Positions 15,875 through 23,803 of a stretch of DNA of 39,491 nt are shown in pieces. The notes beneath the pieces were generated by a model, which did not search any database, had not been told where the DNA came from, and saw nothing but the letters and a program-made list of their open reading frames with translations. The stretch comes from a virus: IMG/VR virus record IMGVR_UViG_3300006919_000018, positions 1 to 39,491 of that record, one strand, 5' to 3'. The first letter of the stretch is position 1. Each line of letters starts with the position of its first letter. The position numbers and the translations under genes were made by a program.

Positions 15875-16309
15875 TCAAGGTTTGGTGGGCCAAGTGACTT
15901 CGTATGGGAAGCCTGCTTGTGCAGTTATATCACGAAGCGCCTGCCGATACACTTCCCATTCCATCGGGATGTTGGTGCCTTTCTCAGTGTGGTAGACAAC
16001 GACCCAGTCAGTCTCGGCCAGCAGGCTGTCACGGCGGGAGCGGATGTTGCGCTCCGCTTGGTCCAGAGACAGAGCCTCCAGCTTATACGGAAGTATCCAT
16101 GCACCGTTGACGTTGACAAACTCGTCGTCAATTAGACGCCATGATAGGCTGTCGTATTCTGGAACAGCGGGGCGGCTGTATGGATACACGTCATAGCTTG
16201 CCAGAAGATCGTCAGGGATCAGCTTGGGGAAGCTGGTCTGCGGATTATCACGGCGCAGTTGTCCCAGTGTGTATTTGGCTGGGGTGCCGTTTGTGAGTTT
16301 GAGGTGCAT
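15875..16309 (-). CDS. Tail assembly chaperone-like protein (Phage_tail_APC type)
   Basis: 144 aa. The C-terminal half holds the signature of the APC-type tail assembly proteins. AERNIRSRRDSLLAETDWVVV is followed by WEVYRQALRDI and a final PYEVTWPTKP. The N-terminal half is a beta-rich region (YTLGQLRRDNPQTSFPKLIPD). Family members sit next to fibre genes, as here, and are thought to help fibre folding or attachment. In a podovirus it is more likely to serve the fibres than a tail tube. Confidence 0.78.
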   Translation of the reverse strand: MHLKLTNGTPAKYTLGQLRRDNPQTSFPKLIPDDLLASYDVYPYSRPAVPEYDSLSWRLIDDEFVNVNGAWILPYKLEALSLDQAERNIRSRRDSLLAETDWVVVYHTEKGTNIPMEWEVYRQALRDITAQAGFPYEVTWPTKP

Positions 16310-16322
16310 TTAAGTGGCCTCC

Positions 16323-17144
16323 TTAGCCAATGTCGTATTGGTAAACTGAGTCATATTGTTGCCCAACAGTATAAAAACCTGTTCCATCAGGCTTAAAATA
16401 AAGACCTCTTATAGTGTTGTCTTGAGAAGCGACACTAAAACTTTGCGAGTAAGAAGCTGTGGAAAGGTCCCAAGCGGTAGATAAGCTATATTCGAATATG
16501 TTTTTGTTGACATTACCAGCTATATACATTTTGGTGCCGTCAGGTTTAAAGAATAGACCAAACGGAATAGTGTCTTGAGTGGCAATACTAATCTCTTGGA
16601 CGTAAGAAGCAGTAGAAAGATCCCAAGCAGTGGATAAATCAAACTCATTTACTTCATCTGAACCGTAACCGACGACGTACATTTTGGTGCCATCAGGTTT
16701 TAAGTATACATCACATGGGATGTTTTCATAGGCAGATACATCTATACTACTATTAAGAGTGGATGCGGTAACATCCCAAGCTGTGCTTAGGTGACGCTCA
16801 TACACGACGTCACTTAAATAGTTAATTGTATACATCTTAGTGCCATCTGGGCTAAAATACAAACCGAATGGATTAGTTGATCCGGCGGTGCCGCTTTGCA
16901 AATAAGACGCAGTAGAGATATCCCAAGCAGTGCTCAAGTCATATTCGTATACAAGGTTATTCCTGTCACCCGTGACATACATTTTAGTTCCGTCAGGCTT
17001 GAAGAATATTCCTGTTGCAATGTCATCCTGAGATAGAATACTAAAACTCCGAACAAAAGAAGCCGCAGATATATCCCAAGGATCGGCGCCAGCCCCACCA
17101 GCCCCAGATCGAGCCATCAACAATTTCTGCGACGAAGTTATCAT
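16323..17144 (-). CDS. Five-repeat beta-propeller fibre tip protein
   Basis: 273 aa from ATG 17144, which overlaps the YadA-like fibre stop (ATGA). Five repeats of about 50 residues each contain FxPDGTKMY (PDG at 50, 99, 150, 201 and 252) and then EYDLSTAWD-STASY. This is the YncE/NHL-style pattern of a beta-propeller blade. Fused or adjacent propellers at fibre ends usually recognise glycans or proteins. The DNA is clearly richer in A and T than its neighbours (23 G/C in the 60 bases from 16321), which suggests recent acquisition. The receptor is unknown. Confidence 0.75.
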   Translation of the reverse strand: MITSSQKLLMARSGAGGAGADPWDISAASFVRSFSILSQDDIATGIFFKPDGTKMYVTGDRNNLVYEYDLSTAWDISTASYLQSGTAGSTNPFGLYFSPDGTKMYTINYLSDVVYERHLSTAWDVTASTLNSSIDVSAYENIPCDVYLKPDGTKMYVVGYGSDEVNEFDLSTAWDLSTASYVQEISIATQDTIPFGLFFKPDGTKMYIAGNVNKNIFEYSLSTAWDLSTASYSQSFSVASQDNTIRGLYFKPDGTGFYTVGQQYDSVYQYDIG

Positions 17145-19510
17145 GCCATCGCATCCCCAGCGAGGAAGCCATACCAAGTGGTGCCTCCGTCCACTGTCAT
17201 AAACGTGTAGATGTCTTTTTCACCGCTTGCAGGTGCATCAGGAGCCGTGCCGCCAGCCCAATCAACCGATGCAGGCCATGTCAGCGTGTGAGTGCCGCCA
17301 GCCGTGATAATCAAGCTGAACGTGCCGACCTGCCCAGACGACGGAACACCCGTGAAGGTGAAGGTCGTGTTGCCCGAGGTCGTCAGCGTGTAGGTGTCCC
17401 GTGCGCCTACATCCACCGATGGGGTAGTGCCTGAGAGCGCAGCAGAGGTGTTGTCGATGCCTGCGCCGGGAATACGGAAGCGGGTTATGCTTGTGTTACC
17501 AAGGGTAATCTCGTTGTCGGCTGAGGTGGAGGATGGGTCCGCCTGATTACCGATGATGATGCAGTTAGAACCAGTGCTGTGGAGTGTGGACCAGTTACCA
17601 GCACTATAACCGATATACACGTTGTCATTGCCAGTAGTTAGGGAGTTACCAGCACTATAACCGACTGCAGTATTGTCATTGCCTGACACGCTTCCAAGAG
17701 TATTACGACCCAGAGATGTGTTATATTCCCCTGTTGCCGTCTGTTGGCTTGAAGCCCCAACAGCAGTATTTGCTGTCTGTGTGGTAATTGCATTAAGGGC
17801 TAGATACCCCATAGCAACAGTATAAGAACCCGTAGTCGCAGCAGCCAAAGAACGTTCGCCAATAGCTATGTTAGCTGAACCTGTAGTCAGGTTCGAACCA
17901 GCGGTGTATCCTCCAAGGAAGTTGTCCGTGCCCGATGTCAGGTCAAAGCCAGATTGATAGCCAATCGCTACGTTGTCCCCCGACGAATTCGTAAGAACCC
18001 CATTACCCATAGCGGCCTGACCAATGGCGATGTTACGACCGCCAGTAGTAGCTGCATCAAGAGCACCATTGCCGATAGCTACGTTGTTAGTGCCACTAGT
18101 TATTAGGTTACCTGCTCTAAACCCAATGGCGACGTTATCCCCATTGGCAGAAGTAGCAACCCCAAGGCCCATAGCATCCTGACCAATAGCTACGTTCCGG
18201 CCACCAGTAGTTGCTGCATCCAAAGCGCCTTTCCCAAGGGCTACGTTGTTGGAGCCTGTAGTGAGGTTGGCACCTGAGAGGTAGCCCCCGAGGAAGTTGT
18301 AAGTACCAGTGCTTAAATCCTCACCTGTGCTAGTTCCTACAGCTACGTTTCCGGCACCGGTTACGTTAAAAGAACCTAGACCATAGATTGACCTGTAACC
18401 GATTGAGATATTGTCAGCGGCACGAACGTATTGTCCAGCCTCCCTACCAATTGCAATACTGTTGGTTGCTGAGCTGTTTGTGTTTTTAGCTGCTTCGCTT
18501 CCAATCGCAACTTGATTGGCACCCGAGGCTTTAGCGTTATCGCCAATAGCAACTGTTGAATTAGACGCAATGGCAAGATAACCTATAGCTGTGGCGAGTT
18601 GTGTTCCGCCAGACGTAACATCTGCACTACGGCCAATAACAGTATTCCAGCGGCCAGTAGTAACCGTGTCTCCCGCCTGACCACCAATAAAGACGTTGTC
18701 AGAACCTGTGCTTGTTAAATTGCCAGCAGAGGCTCCAATTGCAGTATTGTAATTATTTGTGCCATCATCATTAGCCAAGGCACCAGATCCAAGACCAACA
18801 GAAAATCCGACAGAATAACCATCAGACAGCCCATCAATGTCAGTGGCACCACCACCACCAGTAACCCAGTCGTAGTCACTACCATTCCAGCTAAGAACTT
18901 CGCCAGACGCTGCTGTGGATGTGTTTAGATGTGTATCTACATCAGCGTCTGTATATCCACTAACAGCAACCCAATCGTAGTCACTGCCAGTCCACGACAG
19001 AACCTCTGAGGCAGACGCCGTGCCAGTGTTCAGGTGGGTGTCAACGTCACTGTCGGTATAACCGGGCGTAGCTATTTCAAAATTAGGATACGTTCCGCTG
19101 GCAGTAATCGCCCCAGAACCAGTAATTGAAACTGTTTGATCTGGCGCAGAGTTTGTAATTGTCGAACCAGTGATGCTGATACCAGTGCCTGCGGTCAGGT
19201 CGGCTTCCTGCAAAATATCCTCAGCAGCAGCCGTGATAAACACTACAGCAGAGCCGGACAGGCTAATCAAAGAGCCAGCGTTGCTGCTCTCAGAGGGCGT
19301 GCGGGATAGCGTCGGGCCTGTAGAGTTATACGTCCCAGAGCCGATCTCCCAGTTCGCGCCATCTTCGATGACGTAACGAACCGTTTGGCCGTTGGTGACG
19401 CCCGCATCAGCGAGTGTCTGAAAACCAGATACCGCACTTCCCAGAGAGATCGGGCTGGTTGTGCCAGTGCTGGATGTAAGAACTTTCGCGCGGTTTACGA
19501 GCGTCACCAT
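17141..19510 (-). CDS. Tail fibre with YadA-like head repeats
   Basis: 789 aa. Residues 1-110 form a virion-attachment-like region (VNRAKVLTSSTGTTSPISLG, LSRTPSESSNAGS). Two near-identical 36-residue units follow (GYTDSDVDTHLNT ... SDYDWV). From about 240 to 640 there are many NxAIGxxA units with 14-residue-type spacing, the pattern of trimeric autotransporter head domains that fold as left-handed beta-rolls. One block of about 56 residues around ALDAATTGGRN is duplicated in tandem. The C-terminal 110 residues (YTLTTSGNTTFTFTG, DGGTTWYGFLAG) look like a common phage fibre end domain. The protein probably trimerises and binds the host surface. Confidence 0.85.
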   Translation of the reverse strand: MVTLVNRAKVLTSSTGTTSPISLGSAVSGFQTLADAGVTNGQTVRYVIEDGANWEIGSGTYNSTGPTLSRTPSESSNAGSLISLSGSAVVFITAAAEDILQEADLTAGTGISITGSTITNSAPDQTVSITGSGAITASGTYPNFEIATPGYTDSDVDTHLNTGTASASEVLSWTGSDYDWVAVSGYTDADVDTHLNTSTAASGEVLSWNGSDYDWVTGGGGATDIDGLSDGYSVGFSVGLGSGALANDDGTNNYNTAIGASAGNLTSTGSDNVFIGGQAGDTVTTGRWNTVIGRSADVTSGGTQLATAIGYLAIASNSTVAIGDNAKASGANQVAIGSEAAKNTNSSATNSIAIGREAGQYVRAADNISIGYRSIYGLGSFNVTGAGNVAVGTSTGEDLSTGTYNFLGGYLSGANLTTGSNNVALGKGALDAATTGGRNVAIGQDAMGLGVATSANGDNVAIGFRAGNLITSGTNNVAIGNGALDAATTGGRNIAIGQAAMGNGVLTNSSGDNVAIGYQSGFDLTSGTDNFLGGYTAGSNLTTGSANIAIGERSLAAATTGSYTVAMGYLALNAITTQTANTAVGASSQQTATGEYNTSLGRNTLGSVSGNDNTAVGYSAGNSLTTGNDNVYIGYSAGNWSTLHSTGSNCIIIGNQADPSSTSADNEITLGNTSITRFRIPGAGIDNTSAALSGTTPSVDVGARDTYTLTTSGNTTFTFTGVPSSGQVGTFSLIITAGGTHTLTWPASVDWAGGTAPDAPASGEKDIYTFMTVDGGTTWYGFLAGDAMA

Positions 19511-19524
19511 ATTTCAATCCTCAA

Positions 19525-19905
19525 TTAGTCGAGGGTCACGTCAAGATCGCCTGCGGGGATACGCAGGATGTCACCAGTGTCGATTGCCTTCGACGTGGTG
19601 AGAGACGCATACGCCAGCATGTTGCCACCGCTTACGGCATCGAATATCGCGACGTGCGTGATAGTCCCCCACGAGGCAGTCGCCTCGGTGAACTCAATGT
19701 TTGCGCTGTTCGATGCAGTAGCGCCAGAGACGGTGAATGTGGCGCTCTCGCGGGCGTAGCTGCCGCCAGATACCTCAGTGCCGCCGCCAGCTTCGCCGGG
19801 CGCTGCCGTGAACAGGCCGACATACCAAGCAGTCGGGCGCGTTACGGCGGTGTTGGTCAGAAGCCACTCAAGGACTTCCGTTTCAGTGTAGTTAGTGAAA
19901 GACAT
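19525..19905 (-). CDS. Small fibre-associated virion protein
   Basis: 126 aa. FTNYTETEVLEWLL, TAWYVGLFTAAPGEAGGGTEVSGGSYAR and WGTITHVAIFDAVSGGNMLAY are typical of a widespread short phage protein located at the start of fibre operons. The family is beta-rich and generally annotated only as tail fibre or virion protein. Its start overlaps the upstream adaptor stop by one base (TGATG), tying it to tail assembly. It may link the fibre to the tail. Confidence 0.72.
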   Translation of the reverse strand: MSFTNYTETEVLEWLLTNTAVTRPTAWYVGLFTAAPGEAGGGTEVSGGSYARESATFTVSGATASNSANIEFTEATASWGTITHVAIFDAVSGGNMLAYASLTTSKAIDTGDILRIPAGDLDVTLD

Positions 19906-20519
19906 CAGTAAGCCCTCAGTTTCATGCGCAGACCCGTCCCGCTGTATCGTGCCGTGTCAGAAGCGCGGTTAAGCCCAGCAAGGGCCGCTTCATACAGCGA
20001 AGCCCAGACCTGTATGCGCTGATCTTCGCCAAGAAACGGCGCACTGTGAGCCAGTGTGCCGTATAGGTAAACGTCAGGCGCAGTGGTCAACAGCCAGTTG
20101 CTGGTGTTGCTGTCGCTCAACGCTTCGAGTTCTGCGAAGTAAACCAACTCCGCGTTGTATGTGTCATCTGGTGCAGGCAGGAACTCAAACTGTTCGCCAG
20201 TCACGGCGTAATATTGAGGCCGACCAGATGTAGTTGACGCCTTGCGATCCAGAAGATCGTTGTGGCTAATCAGGTCCAATGCAGTCGTTTTGTCAGCGAC
20301 AATCGAGAAACGGATCGTCTCCAGATAGTCACTGGGCATCGTGCTATATTGGCTGTCGATCTCTGCCACAGAGCGCTTGGTCATCTTCCAGTGACGAAGG
20401 CGGCGGTTTAAGTCCGCCTCCGTCAAAGAGATTAGGCTGGTGACGCTCTGCTCAACGTCTGGCTTGTTAAGCCACACCGTGACAGCATCTTGCAGTTCGG
20501 CATACGTTGAAATCGCCAT
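19905..20519 (-). CDS. Head-tail adaptor protein, copy 2 (SU10-adaptor type)
   Basis: 204 aa, a paralogue of the upstream 229-aa gene. Both begin MAI(S/T)TYAELQ, then WLN and an acidic helix. Both carry SNT(S/T)NWLL-x2-AP-x-VYLY, then PFL and a final helical bundle. This is the pattern of adaptor proteins that bind below the portal in SU10- and P22-like phages. The GRPQYYAVTGEQFEFLPAP hairpin is also usual for the family. The C-terminal Arg-rich helix (RMKLRAY) differs from the other copy, so the two may form successive rings. Confidence 0.8.
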   Translation of the reverse strand: MAISTYAELQDAVTVWLNKPDVEQSVTSLISLTEADLNRRLRHWKMTKRSVAEIDSQYSTMPSDYLETIRFSIVADKTTALDLISHNDLLDRKASTTSGRPQYYAVTGEQFEFLPAPDDTYNAELVYFAELEALSDSNTSNWLLTTAPDVYLYGTLAHSAPFLGEDQRIQVWASLYEAALAGLNRASDTARYSGTGLRMKLRAY

Positions 20520-20529
20520 TGCCTATCCT

Positions 20530-21219
20530 TTACGATGCTTGCGCAGGCTGCGTCATTGCCACCGGGTTGGGATTGTTAGTCCCCTGCGCCGCCATATCCG
20601 CTGGCGATTTCAGAGAGAAGCCAGCGGTTTTAATGTCGTCAAACGAAAGCGTCTGGCTTGATTTCACCGCGTTCATCACCTGCTGCGACACGCTGTTCTG
20701 GAACACTTGATACCGCACGTCATCCATCAGGAACGGAGTTGCGTGCAGCAGCGAAGTGTAGAGATACACATGCGGTGCCTCTTCCAGCAGCCAGTTGGTC
20801 GTGTTGCTGACGCTCAGGGCGGGGATTTTCTGGTAGTAATCCACGTCAATCGAGCCGCTGGCAGGTGTCGGCGTTACCAGCATTTCGCGACCGATGATCG
20901 CAAAAAACTTGGGGTTTCCGGCTGCGCGAGTGCGTGCGCGGCGAAGCATCAAAAGCTGCTGTGGAGCGACCTGCTCCAAAGGCTCGTCTTCGGTCGATGC
21001 CACCTGAGAATATACAATCTCAAGCGCGTCTGTCGGCAACGGCGCACGGCCTGCCGTCACAGTTATTGTGTCGCTTGCAACCATAAACGAAGTGCGCATC
21101 ACGTCATTCAACGTGCTTTCAGCCAGCTTTATGAAGTCAGGGATTTGCTGATCCAAGTCAGCGCGGTTAAGCCAGTCAGCAATGGTCTGCTGCAGTTCAG
21201 CGTAGGTGGTAATAGCCAT
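20530..21219 (-). CDS. Head-tail adaptor protein, copy 1 (SU10-adaptor type)
   Basis: 229 aa. It shares with the next gene the N-terminal MAITTYAELQ/WLN motif, a central GNPKFFAIIGREMLVTP hairpin and NTTNWLLEEAPHVYLYTSL. It has an extra Pro/Ala/Asn-rich C-terminal tail of about 30 residues. The adaptor ring seals the portal after packaging and receives the tail hub. It is separated by 10 bases from copy 2, and follows a 132-base gap with no gene, where a promoter or processing site could lie. Confidence 0.8.
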   Translation of the reverse strand: MAITTYAELQQTIADWLNRADLDQQIPDFIKLAESTLNDVMRTSFMVASDTITVTAGRAPLPTDALEIVYSQVASTEDEPLEQVAPQQLLMLRRARTRAAGNPKFFAIIGREMLVTPTPASGSIDVDYYQKIPALSVSNTTNWLLEEAPHVYLYTSLLHATPFLMDDVRYQVFQNSVSQQVMNAVKSSQTLSFDDIKTAGFSLKSPADMAAQGTNNPNPVAMTQPAQAS

Positions 21220-21351
21220 CTCGGCCCCTTTCTATGTTAGGCCGTGATGGCCTGAGTTTGTGGATACCCGTCACTAAGTCACATACTCAAACGCAGTGTG
21301 TGTTATTTATACCCTAGAAAGGCTCATTGCGCCAGCACAGGGTTTAGGGAG
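21220..21351 (-). other. Gap before the adaptor genes
   Basis: No gene is seen on either strand. The 5-bp inverted repeat AGGCC/GGCCT around 21239-21255 could form a small GC-rich hairpin but has no T tract. TATAAA occurs on the leftward strand (about 21307-21312) without a convincing -35 at 17 bases, so a promoter is only possible. Confidence 0.4.
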
Positions 21352-21456
21352 TTACTTTTTCCCTTTAGCCAAGCAACGGCCAGCGCGCTTGCATGCTGCT
21401 GGCGTAGGGCAGCCTTTGCAGGGCTTGAACGATGGCATTTTCACTGGCTTTTTCAT
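21352..21456 (-). CDS. 34-aa Cys-rich basic phage protein
   Basis: ATG 21456 overlaps the preceding stop (ATGA). The product is Lys-rich with four cysteines in the pattern [16 protein letters not shown], reminiscent of a tiny zinc-binding knuckle. Proteins of nearly this sequence recur in many aquatic phages, usually annotated as hypothetical. High charge suggests nucleic acid contact, possibly packaged with DNA. Function unknown. Confidence 0.78.
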   Translation of the reverse strand: MKKPVKMPSFKPCKGCPTPAACKRAGRCLAKGKK

Positions 21457-21593
21457 TTCTTTCGACCTTTCTTAGTTTTGCCAGCCTTGCTCAAAGCGAT
21501 GGCCACAGCTTGTTTCTGAGGCTTGCCAGCCTTCATCTCCGTGCGGATATTAGCAGAGATAACCTTTTTTGACGAGCCTTTGCGCAGGGGCAT
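21453..21593 (-). CDS. 46-aa DUF6496-type basic protein
   Basis: The frame begins [13 protein letters not shown] and continues with [19 protein letters not shown] before a Lys-rich tail. This is the hallmark of DUF6496, a tiny family common in phage late regions. ATG 21593 is shared with the stop of the upstream 658-aa gene (TAATG) and its own stop overlaps the next gene, so all three are translationally coupled. The function of DUF6496 is not known to me. Confidence 0.85.
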   Translation of the reverse strand: MPLRKGSSKKVISANIRTEMKAGKPQKQAVAIALSKAGKTKKGRKK

Positions 21594-23569
21594 TATTGTA
21601 GCTCCATTGGGTAGAAGCTGGTGCCAATGCGCCCCAACTCATGCGACGGGTTCAAAATGCCAGTATATCCACGCTGTTTGGCGATCTGCATCATGTAAGA
21701 TGTCATCATGTTGTCGATCGCGCCTTCGGGGATGTATTCGCCAGCCGCAATTCGCTGGTCAATAATTTGACGCGCCAGGCTAGAGACATCCTCTGGGAAG
21801 CCTGAGCCGATGTTGATCATCTCACCACTTGGCAGCGCCACGTCGTGCCGCGCCTGGCCTACCCCGCGCTCCGGGACGTAGCCGCCAGGCTGACCAACAT
21901 CGATGCCGAAATAGGTTTGCGCCGGGTAAGGCTCAGGCAGCGCGCGCTCAGTCCCACGCATTTCTGGGTTGCTGAACTGCATGCGGGGATCGAGAATGCC
22001 GCGCGGCTCTTGCGAGAAATGCGTGGCCGACAACTGGGCGCCCGGTTGCAACCGCAAATTTGGCACCTGCATCGGGATCTCAGCCGCTTTGATTTTTTCA
22101 GCCATTGGCGCCAGGCTTTCCGGGCCGCTACGCTGAATGGCTTGGATCATCTTGTCTACTGTCGGGTTGGTGCCGCCCACGTCGCCCTTCATCTTGAAGT
22201 TTTGCTTTGTCCGCTCCATCGCCGCTGCGCGCACGGCTGGGCTTTCAGACAATGCTGCCACGGCTGCCGGATCTGCCTCAGATATATTTTTTAGGTATTG
22301 GTTAATAGCCTCTCCAGCGCCCTCTTCCCAAGCACCCTCGTAGCCCGGATAGCCGCCGCCGACCCTGGTGGATACAGGCGTCTTTCCGGTTGCCTTTTTT
22401 AACGCCTTGCGAGCCTTTCGGCTCACGTCAACCGACCCACCCTGAAAATTACGAAGGATGTATCCCTCGCCAACGTCAACAACATCAGTGACGCCAAAAT
22501 CTTTGCCAGCCTCCATAATCTTTTCGATCTCTTTCAGGTTGCCAGCGTTCTCACCGTGCGGAATAAATATCGCAGGCTCATCTCCACCCTTCAGCGTCGT
22601 CCACGGCGTGCCACCTTGAACGTCAATCAACCCGCGCAGGCTTTCCGTAGCCGTCAGCTGCTCTGGGGTAATGTCTGGCGATCTTGCGATCATGTTAGGG
22701 TTATACTCAAGGCCAGCCGGGCCTTGGTAAACACCCTGCCCACGCAGTGTAGGCAAAGTCTTTGCGCCGACAGTCTCAAACAAAATGTCACCGCCAGTTT
22801 CTGGATTAATCCACGATCGAGCCTCCGTGAACGCCCTTGCGTCATCTGGCGATATGAAAAGCAGACCTGGCATGTGGGGAGCAGCTGAAACGCCTGGCTG
22901 ACGCTCGCTAACCAAACGACCAACACCGGCGTAAGGGATCGCCTCAGACGTGCCATACGTCATGCGAGGAAGGCGTGCCTCTCGGACGGTGTTTGGCACA
23001 TCTTCTAAGGCTCGTATTGCTGAAGAACGCCCGCCAGCCTCGGCAATGGCGCCCAACATGCGCCCTTCAGCCCCAAAGCCAGCGCCCTCAAATCCGCCGA
23101 TCATATCTCGCGCCAAACGCTTTTCACTTTCAGTGCCGCTGGCCAACATCTCGGCAAGGTATGCGGCGCCTTTCTGTCCCAAGCCGTAGCCGCCGGAAAG
23201 CGCGCCAGCTCCAATATCTACCACATCCATAATTGTGCGGTTGATTGGCTCCATCATGCCGCCGCGCATACTTTCAGGCAAGGCGTCGTAAAGATTTGTT
23301 TCGCCTAACAGCAAGCCGCGTGCGGCTGACAGCTCTTCATTTCCGTAGCGCTCGGCCACATCGCCAAAGCGGTTTTCACGAAGCGGCTGACCTTCTGGAA
23401 AATTAGCACCAGGCACGACAGGCAGCGGGGCGCCGGTGTAATCGTCAAAGTCAGATCCAGGGTTGTTGTGGCGCATGATGTCTGCGTAAAGGTATTCGCT
23501 GCCGTCTGGCGATCGAGCCATCAGCATTCCATCCTTTTCAAACAGCTCAACGCTTATACCGTTTTCCAT
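21593..23569 (-). CDS. Polyvalent-type virion protein with possible ADP-ribosyltransferase-like C-terminus
   Basis: 658 aa from ATG 23569 (GAGGG five bases upstream), preferred over a weak start at 23602. Residues about 70-190 are helical with a Gly-rich hydrophobic part ([21 protein letters not shown]). The middle holds [13 protein letters not shown] and [20 protein letters not shown]. The last 140 residues contain [14 protein letters not shown], then [30 protein letters not shown] and [10 protein letters not shown]. This order resembles toxin or MuF-linked domains of the ADP-ribosyltransferase-like group found in phage polyvalent proteins. A clear catalytic Arg/Ser-Thr-Ser/Glu triad cannot be fixed by eye. 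An ejected effector is a hypothesis. Confidence 0.5.
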   Translation of the reverse strand: MENGISVELFEKDGMLMARSPDGSEYLYADIMRHNNPGSDFDDYTGAPLPVVPGANFPEGQPLRENRFGDVAERYGNEELSAARGLLLGETNLYDALPESMRGGMMEPINRTIMDVVDIGAGALSGGYGLGQKGAAYLAEMLASGTESEKRLARDMIGGFEGAGFGAEGRMLGAIAEAGGRSSAIRALEDVPNTVREARLPRMTYGTSEAIPYAGVGRLVSERQPGVSAAPHMPGLLFISPDDARAFTEARSWINPETGGDILFETVGAKTLPTLRGQGVYQGPAGLEYNPNMIARSPDITPEQLTATESLRGLIDVQGGTPWTTLKGGDEPAIFIPHGENAGNLKEIEKIMEAGKDFGVTDVVDVGEGYILRNFQGGSVDVSRKARKALKKATGKTPVSTRVGGGYPGYEGAWEEGAGEAINQYLKNISEADPAAVAALSESPAVRAAAMERTKQNFKMKGDVGGTNPTVDKMIQAIQRSGPESLAPMAEKIKAAEIPMQVPNLRLQPGAQLSATHFSQEPRGILDPRMQFSNPEMRGTERALPEPYPAQTYFGIDVGQPGGYVPERGVGQARHDVALPSGEMINIGSGFPEDVSSLARQIIDQRIAAGEYIPEGAIDNMMTSYMMQIAKQRGYTGILNPSHELGRIGTSFYPMELQ

Positions 23570-23597
23570 TGATGCCCTCAATTTTCTCCAGTAAACT
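23569..23597 (+). promoter_or_regulatory. Candidate sigma70-type promoter for the lone forward gene
   Basis: TTGATG (23569-23574) and TAAACT (23592-23597) are separated by exactly 17 bases. Each matches four of six consensus positions. The expected start would leave a leader of about 20 bases before the forward ATG. It overlaps the start codon region of the leftward 658-aa gene. Confidence 0.5.
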
Positions 23598-23623
23598 ACC
23601 ACAAACTAACAGGGATGACCAAC

Positions 23624-23803
23624 ATGGACTTAGACGAAATCTTAGAAGCCCGCGAAACCATTACTTTGGCCTTTTTCGGCCATACAGACCATGACGTTGA
23701 TGCAGCCGAAAAGTTTGACGAGGTTGTCTGCTACGCGCTTGGCATTAACCAGGCAGAGCATCCGCCGCTTTTCTTAGCTGACGAGTTTTTGCTCGGCGAT
23801 TAG
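23624..23803 (+). CDS. Lone forward-strand acidic protein (moron-like)
   Basis: 59 aa. ATG 23624 is chosen over 23615 because AGGGA lies eight bases before it. The product is small, acidic and soluble (MDLDEILEARETITLAFFG ... DEFLLGD) with one Cys and no recognised fold. It is the only gene on this strand inside the 34-kb leftward operon. It fills the gap between two late genes and its stop overlaps the stop of the 408-aa gene. A private promoter and the opposite orientation fit a moron or an anti-host or regulatory gene. Function unknown. Confidence 0.6.
   Translation: MDLDEILEARETITLAFFGHTDHDVDAAEKFDEVVCYALGINQAEHPPLFLADEFLLGD

Noticed and set aside
17141-19510. Diversity-generating retroelement acting on the fibre
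   Set aside because: No reverse transcriptase gene and no template repeat were found.
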